From Actinernus sp. WN-2022 (lineage: Eukaryota > Cnidaria > Anthozoa > Actiniaria > Actinernidae), in contig JAOWCC010000916.1 in NCBI GenBank assembly GCA_030867875.1, forward strand, positions 1,248,001 through 1,312,000: a stretch of 64,000 nucleotides of DNA, read 5' to 3'. Both the position numbers and the translations under genes were made by a program. The notes beneath the pieces were generated by a model. It was not told the DNA's origin, searched no databases, and was given only the letters and a program-made list of their open reading frames with translations. This document shows, one piece after another, positions 20,502 through 31,109 of this stretch (position 1 is the stretch's first letter; the number at the start of each line of letters is the position of its first letter).

Positions 20502-21362
20502 CTCGGCTATGAAAATACTAAACAAGCCATTATAAACCACGTTGATGAAAAATATAAGATAAAATACAATAATTTGAAGGAGGTCTTGAAACGAGACCCC
20601 CTTAGGGGCCTTGAAATATGCAGCCGAATCAAGTTTTTATCCAAGAACCTGGATTATATTCCCTTATTTTTGGATCCAAATTAAAAACTGCAAAAATATT
20701 TCAAGACTGGATATTTTCAAAAGTATTACCATCCATTAGAAAGCAGGGATATTATACAATGACTTGTTTAATAACCCAAAAACGTTAACATTTAAGATTG
20801 AAGATGAATATGACCTACACACTAATGTTTAAACGTTACCTTAGACGCTTCTTCCCTTACATCATAATGACTCCGGGATTAGGTGAATACCAAGATACAA
20901 GTTGTAAAAGAATAGGTTCTTATAAGAAGGGATATCAAAGGGTCAACCTGATCTTATTATTAATAATCTTCACAATAATTACAATGGGCTATGTATCGAA
21001 TTTAAGACGCCTCTATGTACTGGTGTATTTAATCCAATGTCCAAAAACATTAACTTAATCAATACGAAGAGAATGATTATAAAACATTAGTTAGTAACGA
21101 TTATGATATCATCATAAGAGAGATTAATAATTACTTCAAAGGTGTTAGAATTAAATGTAAATATTGTAATAGAAAATTCAAATCAAAGAAAACATTAATT
21201 AACCATCATAAGTATTTCCATAAGATCGATAGGTAGACCTAAATATTTCACTGAAAGAAAGTGGTACATTTAAATGCATATAATTATACTTAAAACGTAT
21301 AGTTATAATATTTCTTTAAGCCATTATTTCCACACATAAACATATATGACATATATAATTAT

Positions 21363-22419
21363 ATGGAGAAGATGAAAACTAATATATATCCTAATAATAT
21401 GGAGAAATCCCAATTGAAAAAACTGAGTAAGTCTCAGCTAATTAAACTGTTATTAAAACAGAATAGTAAGCCAAAACCAAAAGTGGAAATAGTAGATGAT
21501 TACGAACCAATATCTACACCACATAGGAAGCCTATTCCTACGCCCCGTAAAAGCATAAAAGAGATCATTGGTGAAAGCCTATGAAGAACACATCATAGAA
21601 TGGCCATCTCTCGAATTTAGGAATGATTACAAACCAATTCCAGCACCAAGGACTATTAAAAACATATATGAAAAGCCATTTCTGGCACCAAGAACTAAGA
21701 TAGAGCAAACGAGAAAAGCTCTTAAAGGAGAACTCAACCCTAAAATCAACCCAATGTCTATACAAACATGTATTCGAAATAAATAGGTTCTGCTATTTAA
21801 TTTTTCTCTGTTGCGCGTCTAGCAAGAGAAAATCCGAAAACCTTCCTCACAGCCTCCGGTATGTACAGACGGCTCAAGTCTTGTAATTTGTGACGTAGTA
21901 TACGGGGAATAAATTAGTTTTGCCATGCCGTCCCCTACATTGAATAGCAGGCCTAATGGCTTCTAATTGCGGACCATTGTGCTTTCTTTGTGCTAGAGGT
22001 GTGATCGTTCTTCCTTGGTATGTGTGACGTACGTTATGGGGAAATTTTCACTGAATTGAGCCGCCACACAATATAGATTTTTCAGCGGAAAATCGAACTT
22101 GGAGACTAATTTTCTCCTCATAGACGCGCAACACAGAAAAATAAAATATCAGAACTTATTTCTTTAGAATACATCTTTGTAAAGACGTTGGGTTGATTTT
22201 AGGGTTCAGTTCTCCTTTAAGGGTTCTACTAAGTCATATGAAATTATAATTAAAAATGATAAAGACCCTTTAATACAATTAAAACCAATACAAGAAAAGG
22301 CATTGAAAACCATTTTAAACCCATACTGAGTGAAACAAAAGGCTTTAAATTCATTGAAACAGTTAGATGAAGATATAGAACAACAAATAAGACAGCTTAT
22401 TTTAACAGTAAAACTCAAA
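21363..22419 (+). pseudogene. Polinton-associated lysine/proline-rich protein (interrupted)
   Basis: ATG at 21,363 gives MEKMKTNIYPNN and LSKSQLIKLLLKQ, then repeated KPIPTPRK / KPIPAPRT motifs. A shift near 21,580 moves the frame. Coding sequence continues to 21,725, is interrupted by the TTAA element G1, and resumes at about 22,221 with TKSYEIIIKNDKDPL and continues to 22,419, where a second MITE begins. Proteins with the same SQLIKLLL / PxPAPR / SYEIxIKNxxDPL layout are familiar to me from cnidarian Polinton-like loci; the function is unknown. An in-frame stop (tga at about 22,328) also occurs in the resumed part. Confidence 0.65.
21722..22220. mobile_element. TTAA-flanked MITE G1
   Basis: The element is 21,726-22,216 (491 bp), AGGAGAACTCAACCCTAAAA ... 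inverse, terminal repeats of about 110 bp. TTAA lies at 21,722-21,725 and 22,217-22,220. It is inserted in the Pro-rich Polinton gene. A degenerate relative is at 32,855-33,235. The TTAA target suggests Kolobok or piggyBac mobilisation. Confidence 0.87.
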
Positions 22420-22557
22420 TTGAAGGGCTGTGTGCAAAAAGGGCCTAAGTGTTTCCTGATCAGATTTTAAATTCTCCTTTAATTTCTTTGTTTTCTAAGG
22501 GAGAATTTAGAATGTGATCAAGAGTCACTTATGCCGTTATTGCACACAGCCCTTCAA
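22420..22557. mobile_element. Hairpin MITE in the Polinton tail
   Basis: TTGAAGGGCTGTGTGCAA at 22,420 and its exact inverse ending at 22,557 enclose a broken hairpin. The possible duplication is AATT or none. Confidence 0.75.
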
Positions 22558-23373
22558 TTATTATTAATGAAATGTTATGTGTATTTGATCAATAATCGAA
22601 CTGTTTGTGCTTTATAATCTGATATGAAATAAGTGTTCGTGCATCAGTTTTAAAATCCTAGAACGCGCTGAATAATTAAATAACGTCCTGCATCAAGTTC
22701 TCTTCCATTGATTAATGAATAAGTCTCAGCTTTAAACGCTGAATCGATTTTAGGGCTTTCTTAAACTAGGCATTATTTCCGTTCATATAAAGTTTCATAG
22801 AGGTCCATAGAATTTTGACGACGGTTGCTGAGTTACTTGTTGAGTTTATAGGCGCTCGTCACAGTCAGTGAACACGAAATCAAAACAAAAACACGGGTTT
22901 CGCGCAAAGTATCACGGGGCGTGCTAAAGGTTCTTTAAAAGTGTGCTTTCATTGAGAAATTCGATTAAAAACATGGAAGACACAAAGTTCCACTTTAACC
23001 ACAGGCAGTCCAAGCTAATGATTAAGGAATGTATGGGATTTTTTTAGAAAAAAAATGAAACTGTAGTAATTAAAACAGGAAATAAAGTCATGAAATATTA
23101 CCTGTGTTAAGAAGTTATTCCTGTTCATCACTGTTGTGTTTATTTTTGGTTTGAGGCAATTCTATAAACGTTTTGGCTTGGGCTACCTGTGCTTCAACCG
23201 AGTGGCCTAGAACCAAGTCTATATCCATATTTGGTAGCAGTTGCACATTTCAAATATAGAGTTCCTAAGAAGAGGAATCGCTCACTTAATTAATTCATGA
23301 ATTGACCATATAAACTAACATAAATTAGCAGTGGTTCTAAAATGTACAAATTTGACAGCATTTGAGCGACGAT
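22558..23373. other. No recognised gene
   Basis: The first 60 bases may be the last Polinton remnant. The rest shows no repeat partner or coding sequence that I can support. Confidence 0.4.
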
Positions 23374-23441
23374 GGTCGTTTAGTGTAGTGGTTGCGACGT
23401 TTGCCTTACGAGTAGGCGGCAGTGGGGTTCGAGTTCCAGAA
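23374..23441 (+). tRNA. tRNA-Val-like sequence (pseudogene or SINE head)
   Basis: TAGTGTAGTGGTT is an A box and GGTTCGAGTTCC a B box at tRNA spacing. GTTTGCCTTACGAG is close to the anticodon arm of metazoan tRNA-Val, giving a TAC anticodon. The 3' acceptor strand does not pair with the 5' end and the anticodon stem is imperfect, so a SINE head or pseudogene is likelier than a working tRNA. Confidence 0.5.
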
Positions 23442-24111
23442 AATCTCTCAAATGTTTTTTACCTCACCATTTTCTTGAGAAGTTTTTCTTGAGAACCCTA
23501 GTTCCAGGTGGGTAAGATCTTGTCTACTGACCGGTTAAGGTTTTTTATTTTTCAGGGTAAGAGATGAATTCCTGAAGAAATCTGTGCAGTACTAGGTGAG
23601 TGGAAGTTTATGAGCAACATGAACAAATTAACGAACCGAACACACTAAAAGTTGCTATCTATAGCCTATATAAATGTAGTTGGAGCCCTGTAGTCAGTGT
23701 ACTTGAATATATTCCAAGATATATTTGAAGAAACTATTTATGAAAGCTTCCAAGAGGTCAAGTGTAGTTTATGCAGATTGTAATCGAAATTTCTTCAAGA
23801 GTCAAGATGGACTTTATTGAGATTCACTGTACTAGTAATTCAAACATTTTACCTTTTTGGAATGACAGTGGGATATGTTTAACAAATAAAAGATGGTTCT
23901 CCTTGTTATATAACAAAATAATGCACGCTCGAGGTCTTGAAAAACTGCGGATGTATTCTTTCTTTTGTCAGTAATAAGATAAACGCTTACGAAGTTAAAA
24001 TGTCGATGTACGTACCATAGATACATTGTATAACGATTTCGATGCTGTGTAGCGGCTTTGTAAAACGGAAATATCTGCACAGTTGCACAACCAAGAAACG
24101 GCCAATCTTAT

Positions 24112-24545
24112 TATTTGAACAATAAAACTTCAAGGTTTGTAGGTTACTATGTCAGTATGTTGTAAAGTAAATCAAAATTGTTCTGCTTGATGTAAACAGC
24201 CACCGGAAGAACATTCCACACATTTTGATAAAATCCAATGAAATCTAACTTATTTCCTTACGGTATAATTTACAAAGACTCACCTTAGAAAGTGTTCAAC
24301 GCGAAGGACAGAGGTAAAACTGATTTGGCAACACGTGCGAGAATAGAGATCAAGACATGTGCTAACACAAGAGTAGTGTGTAATTAGTATGTGATAATGA
24401 AAACTCACCTTAGAACGCGAAGTATAAAGAGGTAAAACTGATTTGGCAACGCGTGCGAGAATATAGAATATAGATCAAGAGTGAGTCTGTAATCAGTATG
24501 TGATAACGAAAAGTCACATTAGAACGCGAAGTACAAAAAGGAACA
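24112..24545 (+). repeat. Tandem repeat array, copy A (about 110-bp units)
   Basis: Units share 'gaggtaaaactgatttggcaacgcgtgcgag'-type sequence and 'accttagaacgcgaagtat'. The preceding 150 bp ('ccaccggaagaacattccacac' region) is duplicated at 26,090-26,250, so the array and its leader are repeated 2 kb further on. Confidence 0.8.
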
Positions 24546-24982
24546 ACTAAATTACTTTGCAGAGCACAAGAGTCAAGATGGGATCGGGATTGAAATGGTT
24601 GAACAGGTATTGCTTCCTTTCATAGAAATACTTAACAAGTTTCTGACGTAATGTCCCCAGCATACAAGGGAGAAACAACATTTTGATTACACGACATAAG
24701 GTATCAAAAACCATCACAGAAATTGTTCTTACGACTATTCGTTGGCGAATATATAGTTTTTTCTCTTATTATGAAGTTCGCAGTGATCTATTTTATAACA
24801 TCATTGTGCTAGTCTGAGTCAAGGTACTACACAAACTGAGGACTATGGTGAAAAGACGATCAAGTACGAAATTCTCCATACTTCATTCGTTTGGTATATG
24901 CCACATGGGCGTCTCATGACTTAATGTTGGATTTGAGCGAAAGCAGTTAGCGTCTATTCTTTGATCTACTGACGCATCGCCT

Positions 24983-25098
24983 ACAGCTCCTTACCCTGGG
25001 TACCAGAGGTTCTACTGCCCTCTCCAGCCTTCACGTCGATCCTAAACTTTGGCTTAGAGAGGGCAGTGGAACCTCTGGCATCCAGGGTAACAGCTCCT
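24983..25098. mobile_element. Short MITE M1 with 9-bp target duplication
   Basis: The element is 24,992-25,089 (98 bp), TACCCTGGGTACCAGAGG ... inverse, flanked by ACAGCTCCT at 24,983-24,991 and 25,090-25,098. A second member is at 55,174-55,265, also with 9 bp. The 9-bp duplication points to a Mutator-type mobiliser. Confidence 0.85.
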
Positions 25099-26084
25099 TG
25101 AAAAATAAAAATAAAAACAGCCATTAGCTTGCGAGTGACGACACCAGTACTGTACCTGGTACTCCAGCAAGGGAGTGCGCAAGCACTGAAACGAGTTATT
25201 GGTATGGGGAAAATCGTGTTACTCACTACGGAACTCACTGAGTAACTCATTTGAGGGCTTCAAACATTATTAATAAAGATATACCCCGGAGATGTAAAGA
25301 ACAACAGTCAACCATGTCCGCCGGCACAGATCGAATAAAATGAAAGTCAAGGTAGCAAAGTAAAATAATGAAATCGAGTATCAGGCTTGCGTCGTTGCTA
25401 AAATGTTTGATTTTGCAGTGATTTCGCTTATTTCACGAACTCGCTTTTTCGGCCTCTCCGCTACTCGTCATGCTCTTTGGGCATGCCTCTCAAAATATTA
25501 AAATCGCACAAGCACCTAGTCTTTATTCTTAATTAACTGCGTCATTATTTGAAACGATCGATCAATGCAAGCTTAAATGAAATAAAGTAAAGTTGAATAC
25601 AATAAGTAAACGGGGTTAACGAATGGCCACGAGTAATGCTTAACGGCCACGAGGGCCGAGCATTACGAGTGATGGTAAATCCCCGTATATCACACGAGTG
25701 GACATTCATTAACCAACTTAGCTGATGCCGTTTAACCCAGAAAGAAATACAATTTTACTGAGTTTACTGAGTTTGTAGGAGCAGCTATGATAAGTTCTTC
25801 AATCAAAACATTTCTAGCTTCAGCAAACTTTTGTTTTCGCTATAGACAATGGCGATGGTGTCTTTTGAGTGTGTCTTTTGTTGCTTTGGATGGATGATAA
25901 TGAACCATTCAAACATGTTTGCTTCGTTATGAAATGTATTCATGAAAAGAATGTTCTAGAATTGTGATGCGAAGCATAGAATTCTGTTGTCAATAGTTAT
26001 TAAGAAACTAAACATGAGCCAAGTCATTAACTCGAACTACCTAGGTTTACAAAGCGTTTTGGGTTTTGGGCCTACTTTAATATT
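25099..26084. other. Gene-free stretch with one imperfect palindrome
   Basis: Around 25,615-25,720, 'gttaacgaatggccacgag' and 'gtggacattcattaac' form an imperfect inverted repeat with inner 'aacggccacgagggccgag'. Nothing else is recognised. Confidence 0.45.
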
Positions 26085-26541
26085 TGACCAATAAAACTTC
26101 AAGATTTGTTAGGTTACTATGTGGTAAAGTAAATCAAAATTGTTCTGCTTGATGTAAACAGCCACCGGAAGAACATTCCACACATTTTGATAAAATCCAA
26201 TGAAATCTAACTTATTTCCTTACGGTATATTTTACAAAGACTCACCTTAGAAAGTGTTCAACGCGAAGGACAGAGGTAAAACTGATTTGGCAACGCGTGC
26301 GAGAATATAGATCATGTGCTAACACAAGAGTGAGTGTGTAATTATATTGATAACGAAACTACCTTAGAACGCGAAGTATAAAGAGGTAAAACTGATTTGG
26401 CAACGCGTGCGAGAATATATAGATCATGTGCTAACACAAGAGTAAGTGTGTAATTATATTTATAACGAAACTACCTTAGAACGCGAAGTATAAAGAGGTA
26501 AAACTGATTTGGCATCGCGTGCGAGAATATAGATCATGTGC
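26085..26541 (+). repeat. Tandem repeat array, copy B left part
   Basis: Leader plus units with 'gaggtaaaactgatttggc' at 26,273, 26,383 and 26,495 (spacing 110-112 bp). It is interrupted inside a unit by the LINE at 26,542-27,556 and continues at 27,557. Confidence 0.85.
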
Positions 26542-27556
26542 TAATAATAATAATAATAAATTTATATAGCGCCATATCCACTAACTGCACTATGGCGCTT
26601 TACATTACTACATTAAAAAATAAAATGAATATTTACAAAAAAGCTTTCCCAAAAAGGTAAGTCTTCAGACTTTTCTTAAAAATGGTAATTGACATGTCAG
26701 GCCTTCTCATATCGATGGGCAGAGCATTCCACAGGCGCGGGGCAGCTACCGCGAAAGCTCTGTCACCATAGGTCCTTTAATTGGACCTGGAAACTGCAAG
26801 TAAAGAGCTATGAGAAGACCTGAGATTACGGTTAGGGATGTATTTCTTTAATAACTCACTGATATAAATAGGAACTAGGTTATTTAGAGACTTAAAAACT
26901 AATAACAAAATCTTAAAAACAATACGGTGCTCCACAGGTAGCCAGTGGAGCTCATAAAGTAAAGGCGAAACATGGTCAAATTTAGATAGGCGTTTAACAA
27001 GACGAGCAGCGCAGTTCTGTACGGACTGCAACCTCTGGATCTGATATTTAGGCCCGGGGGGGGGGACTCCGATATAAAATGGGTAGGGATGCTCGTCGGA
27101 CATTTTCGATTTGACCCCTAAGAGGTACTAAAATGGGCGTGGCTCAAGCTTATTTTGACCCCTAAAAGATAATAAAAATGTAAATTGATAACAGCTTTTT
27201 TGTTCAATTGACACCCGATCCCTAAAAGGTACCGCTTTACATAGAAATGTCTGTGTTTGATGGTGGATACCCTAAGTGGTACCAAACTCCTGATTTTGAC
27301 CCCTAAAAGGTACGATGAGCATCCATGTACCCCTCACATAAGGGAGTCCCCCCCCGGGTATTTAGGCAGTCCGTACAAAAGGGCGTTCCCGTTGTCTAAC
27401 CTACACGTTATGAAAGCATGTATGAGTGCTAGTGTAGACTGTTCAGATAGATAACTTCTAATTTTAGATATTCTCCTAAGATGGTAAAAAGCTGATTTAC
27501 ATATAGCACTAATGTGCTTCTCCAAAGTTAAACCATTGTCAAAAACTACACCCAGA
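26542..27556 (-). pseudogene. CR1/L2-like LINE 3' fragment inserted in the tandem array
   Basis: The minus strand encodes the end of a LINE ORF2: LGVVFDNGLTLEKHISAICK and IHAFITCRLDNGN (27,367-27,564 region), then, beyond a MITE, RLQSVQNCAARLVKRL and LHWLPVEHRI (27,046-26,777). This is the conserved C-terminal part found in CR1/L2/Rex-type LINEs. The 3' tail ends in a (TAA)n run at about 26,543-26,558. The element is 5'-truncated and disrupted. The array unit reads ...gtgctaa before it and cacaagag after it, matching uninterrupted neighbouring units, so both borders are exact. Confidence 0.87.
27045..27366. mobile_element. hAT-type MITE with 8-bp target duplication inside the LINE
   Basis: The element is 27,053-27,358 (306 bp), CCCGGGGGGGGGGACTCC ... 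GGGAGTCCCCCCCCGGG, flanked by TATTTAGG at 27,045-27,052 and 27,359-27,366. Eight bases is the hAT signature. The interior holds several 'gacccctaaaaggtac'-like repeats. Confidence 0.87.
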
Positions 27557-27695
27557 TTACACAAGAGTGAGTGTGTAATTATATTTATAACGAAACTACC
27601 TTAGAACGCGAAGTATAAAGAGGTAAAACTGATTTGGCATCGCGTGCGAGAATATAGATCATATGCTAACACAAGAGTGAGTGTGTAATTTAAGA
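27557..27695 (+). repeat. Tandem repeat array, copy B right part
   Basis: Resumes with 'cacaagagtgagtgtgtaatt' directly after the LINE and contains one more full unit ('gaggtaaaactgatttggc' at 27,620). Confidence 0.8.
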
Positions 27696-27834
27696 CTGTT
27701 AATTTATGCATACCTTAGGGTAAAAACAGCTGATCAACCCTACCACTTTTATACTAGAGTCCTCCCTGGTTAATATCTGACTTAGTTTAAATAATTAGAA
27801 ATAATTTATAATTTAATTTAGTTTAGTTTGTTTG

Positions 27835-27975
27835 TCTAATCTTGCCCATGCTCCATGGTTTTTCTTTGGATTTTCAGTTTTCCTCCCTCCACAAAAACCA
27901 ACACACTAAATTCCAATTTGATCTGTGGTTTAGCTGGGTCCAGGCTTTGATCAGCCTCTATGGTTGTTTCGGGTC
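27835..27975 (+). repeat. Dispersed repeat, copy 2 (partner of 15,019-15,195)
   Basis: 'ttttcctccctccacaaaaacc' -type and 'aaattccaatttgatctg'-type stretches in the same order as copy 1. Confidence 0.5.
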
Positions 27976-28238
27976 CCGTTAGGAATTCAGTGTTTATTTA
28001 AATTTAAATTTTGCTTGTTGATTGCAGGGTCTTGTCTTTTTAATATTACAACCATGCATTTCTGGTTGCAATATTACAATATAACTAACTATATAACTAT
28101 AACTACCAGTAACATATTCACATACTTTTGTGCACATATATAATTATGGATTTGTTGGCTTCACAGTCAAACTTCAACAATCATGGTCATAAAGTCCTTA
28201 AGAATATACAGTGTCTAATGTAGCTCTAATGTTAATGA

Positions 28239-28588
28239 GTATGTTCAGGAGCCCATTACCAGGAGCGTCCATCTCCCATACTAGGTCTGTGAGTCAACGC
28301 ATGACCGGATTGAGCTATATTTAGAACAAATCTCACGGGAGTTCACGTGCCCACACTTTGGGAATCCAATGAAACCATAGTCAGGACAATGCAGCGTTAG
28401 TAAAATCACCTCAAAGAACAATACATCATTCTTAATCTCGATAATTACGGCAAGCATATGCACGATCGCAGCAGAGTCAGAAGGCAGTTACCCGGGAAAC
28501 ATGTTTTAAAAATAGCTCAAACCCGTCATACGTTGACTCACGGGTATAGTATAGATGGACGCTCCTGGTAATGGGCTCCTGGTATGTT
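28239..28588. mobile_element. Element H2 with 7-bp target duplication
   Basis: The element is 28,246-28,581 (336 bp), CAGGAGCCCATTACCAGGAG ... inverse, flanked by GTATGTT at 28,239-28,245 and 28,582-28,588. Same family as H1. The second inverted segment (TGAGTCAACG ... CGTTGACTCA) lies just inside. Confidence 0.87.
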
Positions 28589-28867
28589 GCATACTCTTAA
28601 TTGGGACAAATAAAAAGAATCTATGTGTTTAATAATAATTATGATAAAATAATGTGCAGAACGAGTTAGTGGGTTTAGGTGGATGTGAGCTAATTTATTC
28701 ATCATTCTTTTTCTGTGATTCGACGACTCGCTGTTGGCTTTCCGAATGATGTTAAGTGCATTTTGCTTATCTCAGCTGAACAGAATAGTTGAGTGTAACC
28801 CAAGTGTACCGTGTTGCCAGTTTTGGATGCAACAGAGATAGAGATGGTTATTATGTAAAACTAAAAA

Positions 28868-29095
28868 ATAAATAGATGGATGGATGAATCGATAGATGAT
28901 GGATGGATGAATCGATAGATGATGGATGGATGAATCGATAGATGATGGATGGATGAATCGATAGATGGATGAATTGATAGATGGATGAATTGATAGATGG
29001 ATGAATCGATAGATGGATGAATCGATAGATGGATGAATCGATAGATGGATGAATCGATAGATGGATGAATCGATAGATGGATGAATCGATAGATA
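28868..29095. repeat. GATG/GATA-type minisatellite
   Basis: Tandem 12-16-bp units of 'gatagatggatgaatc'. Because it is stop-poor on the minus strand, it produces long Ser/Ile/His/Pro frames in several phases, which are not genes. Confidence 0.95.
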
Positions 29096-29141
29096 AACAA
29101 ACAAACAAACAAACAAACAAACAAACAAATTAATTAATTAA

Positions 29142-29175
<34 letters not shown>

Positions 29176-29200
29176 AATTAATTAATTAATTAATTAAATA
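29096..29200. repeat. Compound simple repeat (CAAA)n, (TTAA)n, (AAAT)n, (TTAA)n
   Basis: Four adjoining tetranucleotide tracts directly follow the GATG minisatellite. Confidence 0.95.
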
Positions 29201-30485
29201 AGTTCCTAGCTCTGTCAACAGCGTAAAAATTTGTGTCGTCCTACATAAAGGGATTGCCCCTATCTTGGTTTTTTAAAATAACACTATGTATAGTTAGTCA
29301 CTCCAACATCTCTTTTGGTGATTTAGATAAATTTTACTAAATTAGTTAACTGTTTAGTTGATGCCCAAAACATTAGTGTAACCAGAAGACCAACTGCCAC
29401 AACGAAATAAGGGGGGTTGAACATGAACTTCAGTTGAAAATAGAACCATTGAACCCATATATATAATAGTATACTAGACTAGACAATTCCACGAGTCAAC
29501 ATCTCCCCGGATCTTAGGACTGTTGTCACATGAAATTTCAAAATAGGTGACATCAACTAATTAAATTAGTACTAAATTTAGTTAATTTAGATAAACTAAA
29601 TTTTCAACATGAACTGACGTTGGTGCAACTCTAGTACTGGGTACATGCATTTACAATAATAAAGCATACAACTATCTTAACATTGATTGTATGCATATTT
29701 CCCACATGTATATATATACACACAAATAGTAATGAGGGTAGTTGGTTTAGCTGTTGCAAAAAAAAAACAGCCTTACAAGAGTCACTGGCTACTAAGCCAG
29801 TTTGAAAGATCCTGACTTTCTAATGCTTTCCTTGAAGCTCTGTAGTAATGGTAAGTTTCTCTCCTCTGAACTTAGTTTAAACTATAGGAAAGGGCCGAAT
29901 TAAGTAGTTAATGAACATTTTCAATATTTAACAGTTTTACAACTTGGTGTATGAAAGTCAGCATTTATAATTATGATTGTAAGATGATGGTGAAACACAG
30001 AACAATTCTAAAATGATTTCTGGTGAAAGTTTATGCTTAGTCTTATACATAAAAATTACTATATGCTGAAGGCACGTGTTGTAAAGGCTTATCATCTTAG
30101 CTGCTTTAGAATATCATTAAAAGGTGAATTACATTCACAAAATACTGCTTGTAGTCCTCTTTCATTAACATGCTCCAGTTTTTTTCCCCAGATCACTTAC
30201 TCAACAGCAATGCCATACCTGAGGCTACAGTATAAAGTAACATGGGGCAATTAAGACAGCAGATGAATTTGTAGATTTACAGTTTATCGATCCCTATTAC
30301 CAAGGCCCATTATTCCATAGCTGCATGGTTCTTCTAAAAGGAGTTTGTTTTATGGATATTTGTGATGTAATTTAAATGAGAAATGAGCGTCAGTGCCCGT
30401 TGCCCATAAATACTTTTAAAAGTTAGATCTGATTCTCATATATGCTTAATATAGCTCATATGCATCCACAAGCACCCAAAGCAAA
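29201..30485. other. No recognised feature
   Basis: AT-rich single-copy-looking DNA. The frame at 30,033-30,254 shows no domain. Confidence 0.4.
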
Positions 30486-30690
30486 TATAACTTTATAAGG
30501 GTTTGTATGGGAACGTAACAAACTCTGTTTACTAGCCAGAAATACTGTAAAATGTTTGAGCTTAAATCCACCCAACAAGGAGAGAAACATGACACAAGAC
30601 ATCATAGTGACAAGGTAAGTCATTTTTATTTATAAACTTTACAGTATTTCAGGAGTTTCTTACGTTCCCATACAAAGTTATATTAACCTT
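30486..30690. mobile_element. Imperfect inverted-repeat MITE
   Basis: 'atataactttataagggtttgtatggg' -like left end and 'cccatacaaagttatat' right end are inverse, with a second inner pair ('aaatactgtaaaatgttt' / 'aactttacagtattt'). Confidence 0.55.
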
Positions 30691-31109
30691 ATATTTTCAT
30701 AACTTGAGCTTGGGGTGCCTTTGCATGTACATGTAAAAGTCCCATGGCCATGGCATAAAAGGATCAATCTCTATAGCTATATATATGTATGTACATGTAA
30801 TTAATAGAGTAGTAATTTACGAAGATAGCTTCAGTGAGTGTTTTTCCTGTAGTCTATGTTGAACAATTAAAGTATAGCTTCTAGTAGAGTATAATAAAGC
30901 TGGCAGTTGTACATGTTAAAGCTAATAAAAGTCATTAATTCTTAAAGTTAACTGGATCCGCGATACTAATAAATCACAGATTACGGCTCATTATGGCCGA
31001 TCCTGGGCAACTTCATTATGAATTAGAACGTTCAACTTAAAGAGATTACGCTAGAACGAATAAATAAGGGGTCATAATAGGTTAAATTCGTTCTAAATAA
31101 ATCAAAGTA

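Larger units (their letters stand above)
20107..21236 (+). pseudogene. Polinton-associated Bro-N + PD-(D/E)XK nuclease + C2H2 protein (broken)
   Basis: ATG at 20,107. The Bro-N-type N-terminal domain is recognisable from FKGQDVA (about 20,184-20,204) and, beyond a 297-bp insertion, LGYENTKQAIINHVDEKY (20,503-20,556). It ends DWIFSKVLPSIRK (20,710-20,748), the usual end of Bro-N. Next, PGLGEYQDTSCKRI, GQPDLIINN and CIEFKTP (20,874-21,013) form a VRR-NUC-like PD-(D/E)XK nuclease core. The last segment CKYCNRKFKSKKTLINHHKY is a C2H2 finger before the stop at 21,236. Bro-N domains bind DNA in large DNA viruses. Several single-base shifts break the frame. The three-domain order is clear even though the copy is dead. 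Confidence 0.7.
17371..22620 (+). mobile_element. Decayed partial Polinton/Maverick element
   Basis: Plus-strand remnants of five typical Polinton genes lie in a row: adenain-like cysteine protease, PLA2-like protein, retroviral-type integrase, a Bro-N/nuclease/zinc-finger protein and a Pro-rich protein. All carry frameshifts or stops. I see no protein-primed DNA polymerase B, packaging ATPase, or major and minor capsid genes, and no terminal inverted repeats, so this is one end of an element or an internally deleted copy. Four foreign insertions (19,478-19,864; 20,205-20,501; 21,726-22,216; 22,420-22,557) postdate it. The borders are approximate. Confidence 0.88.

Noticed and set aside
28772..29128. 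Three long overlapping minus-strand frames rich in Ser/Ile/His/Pro
   Set aside because: They are translations of the GATG minisatellite and (CAAA)n tract in all phases.
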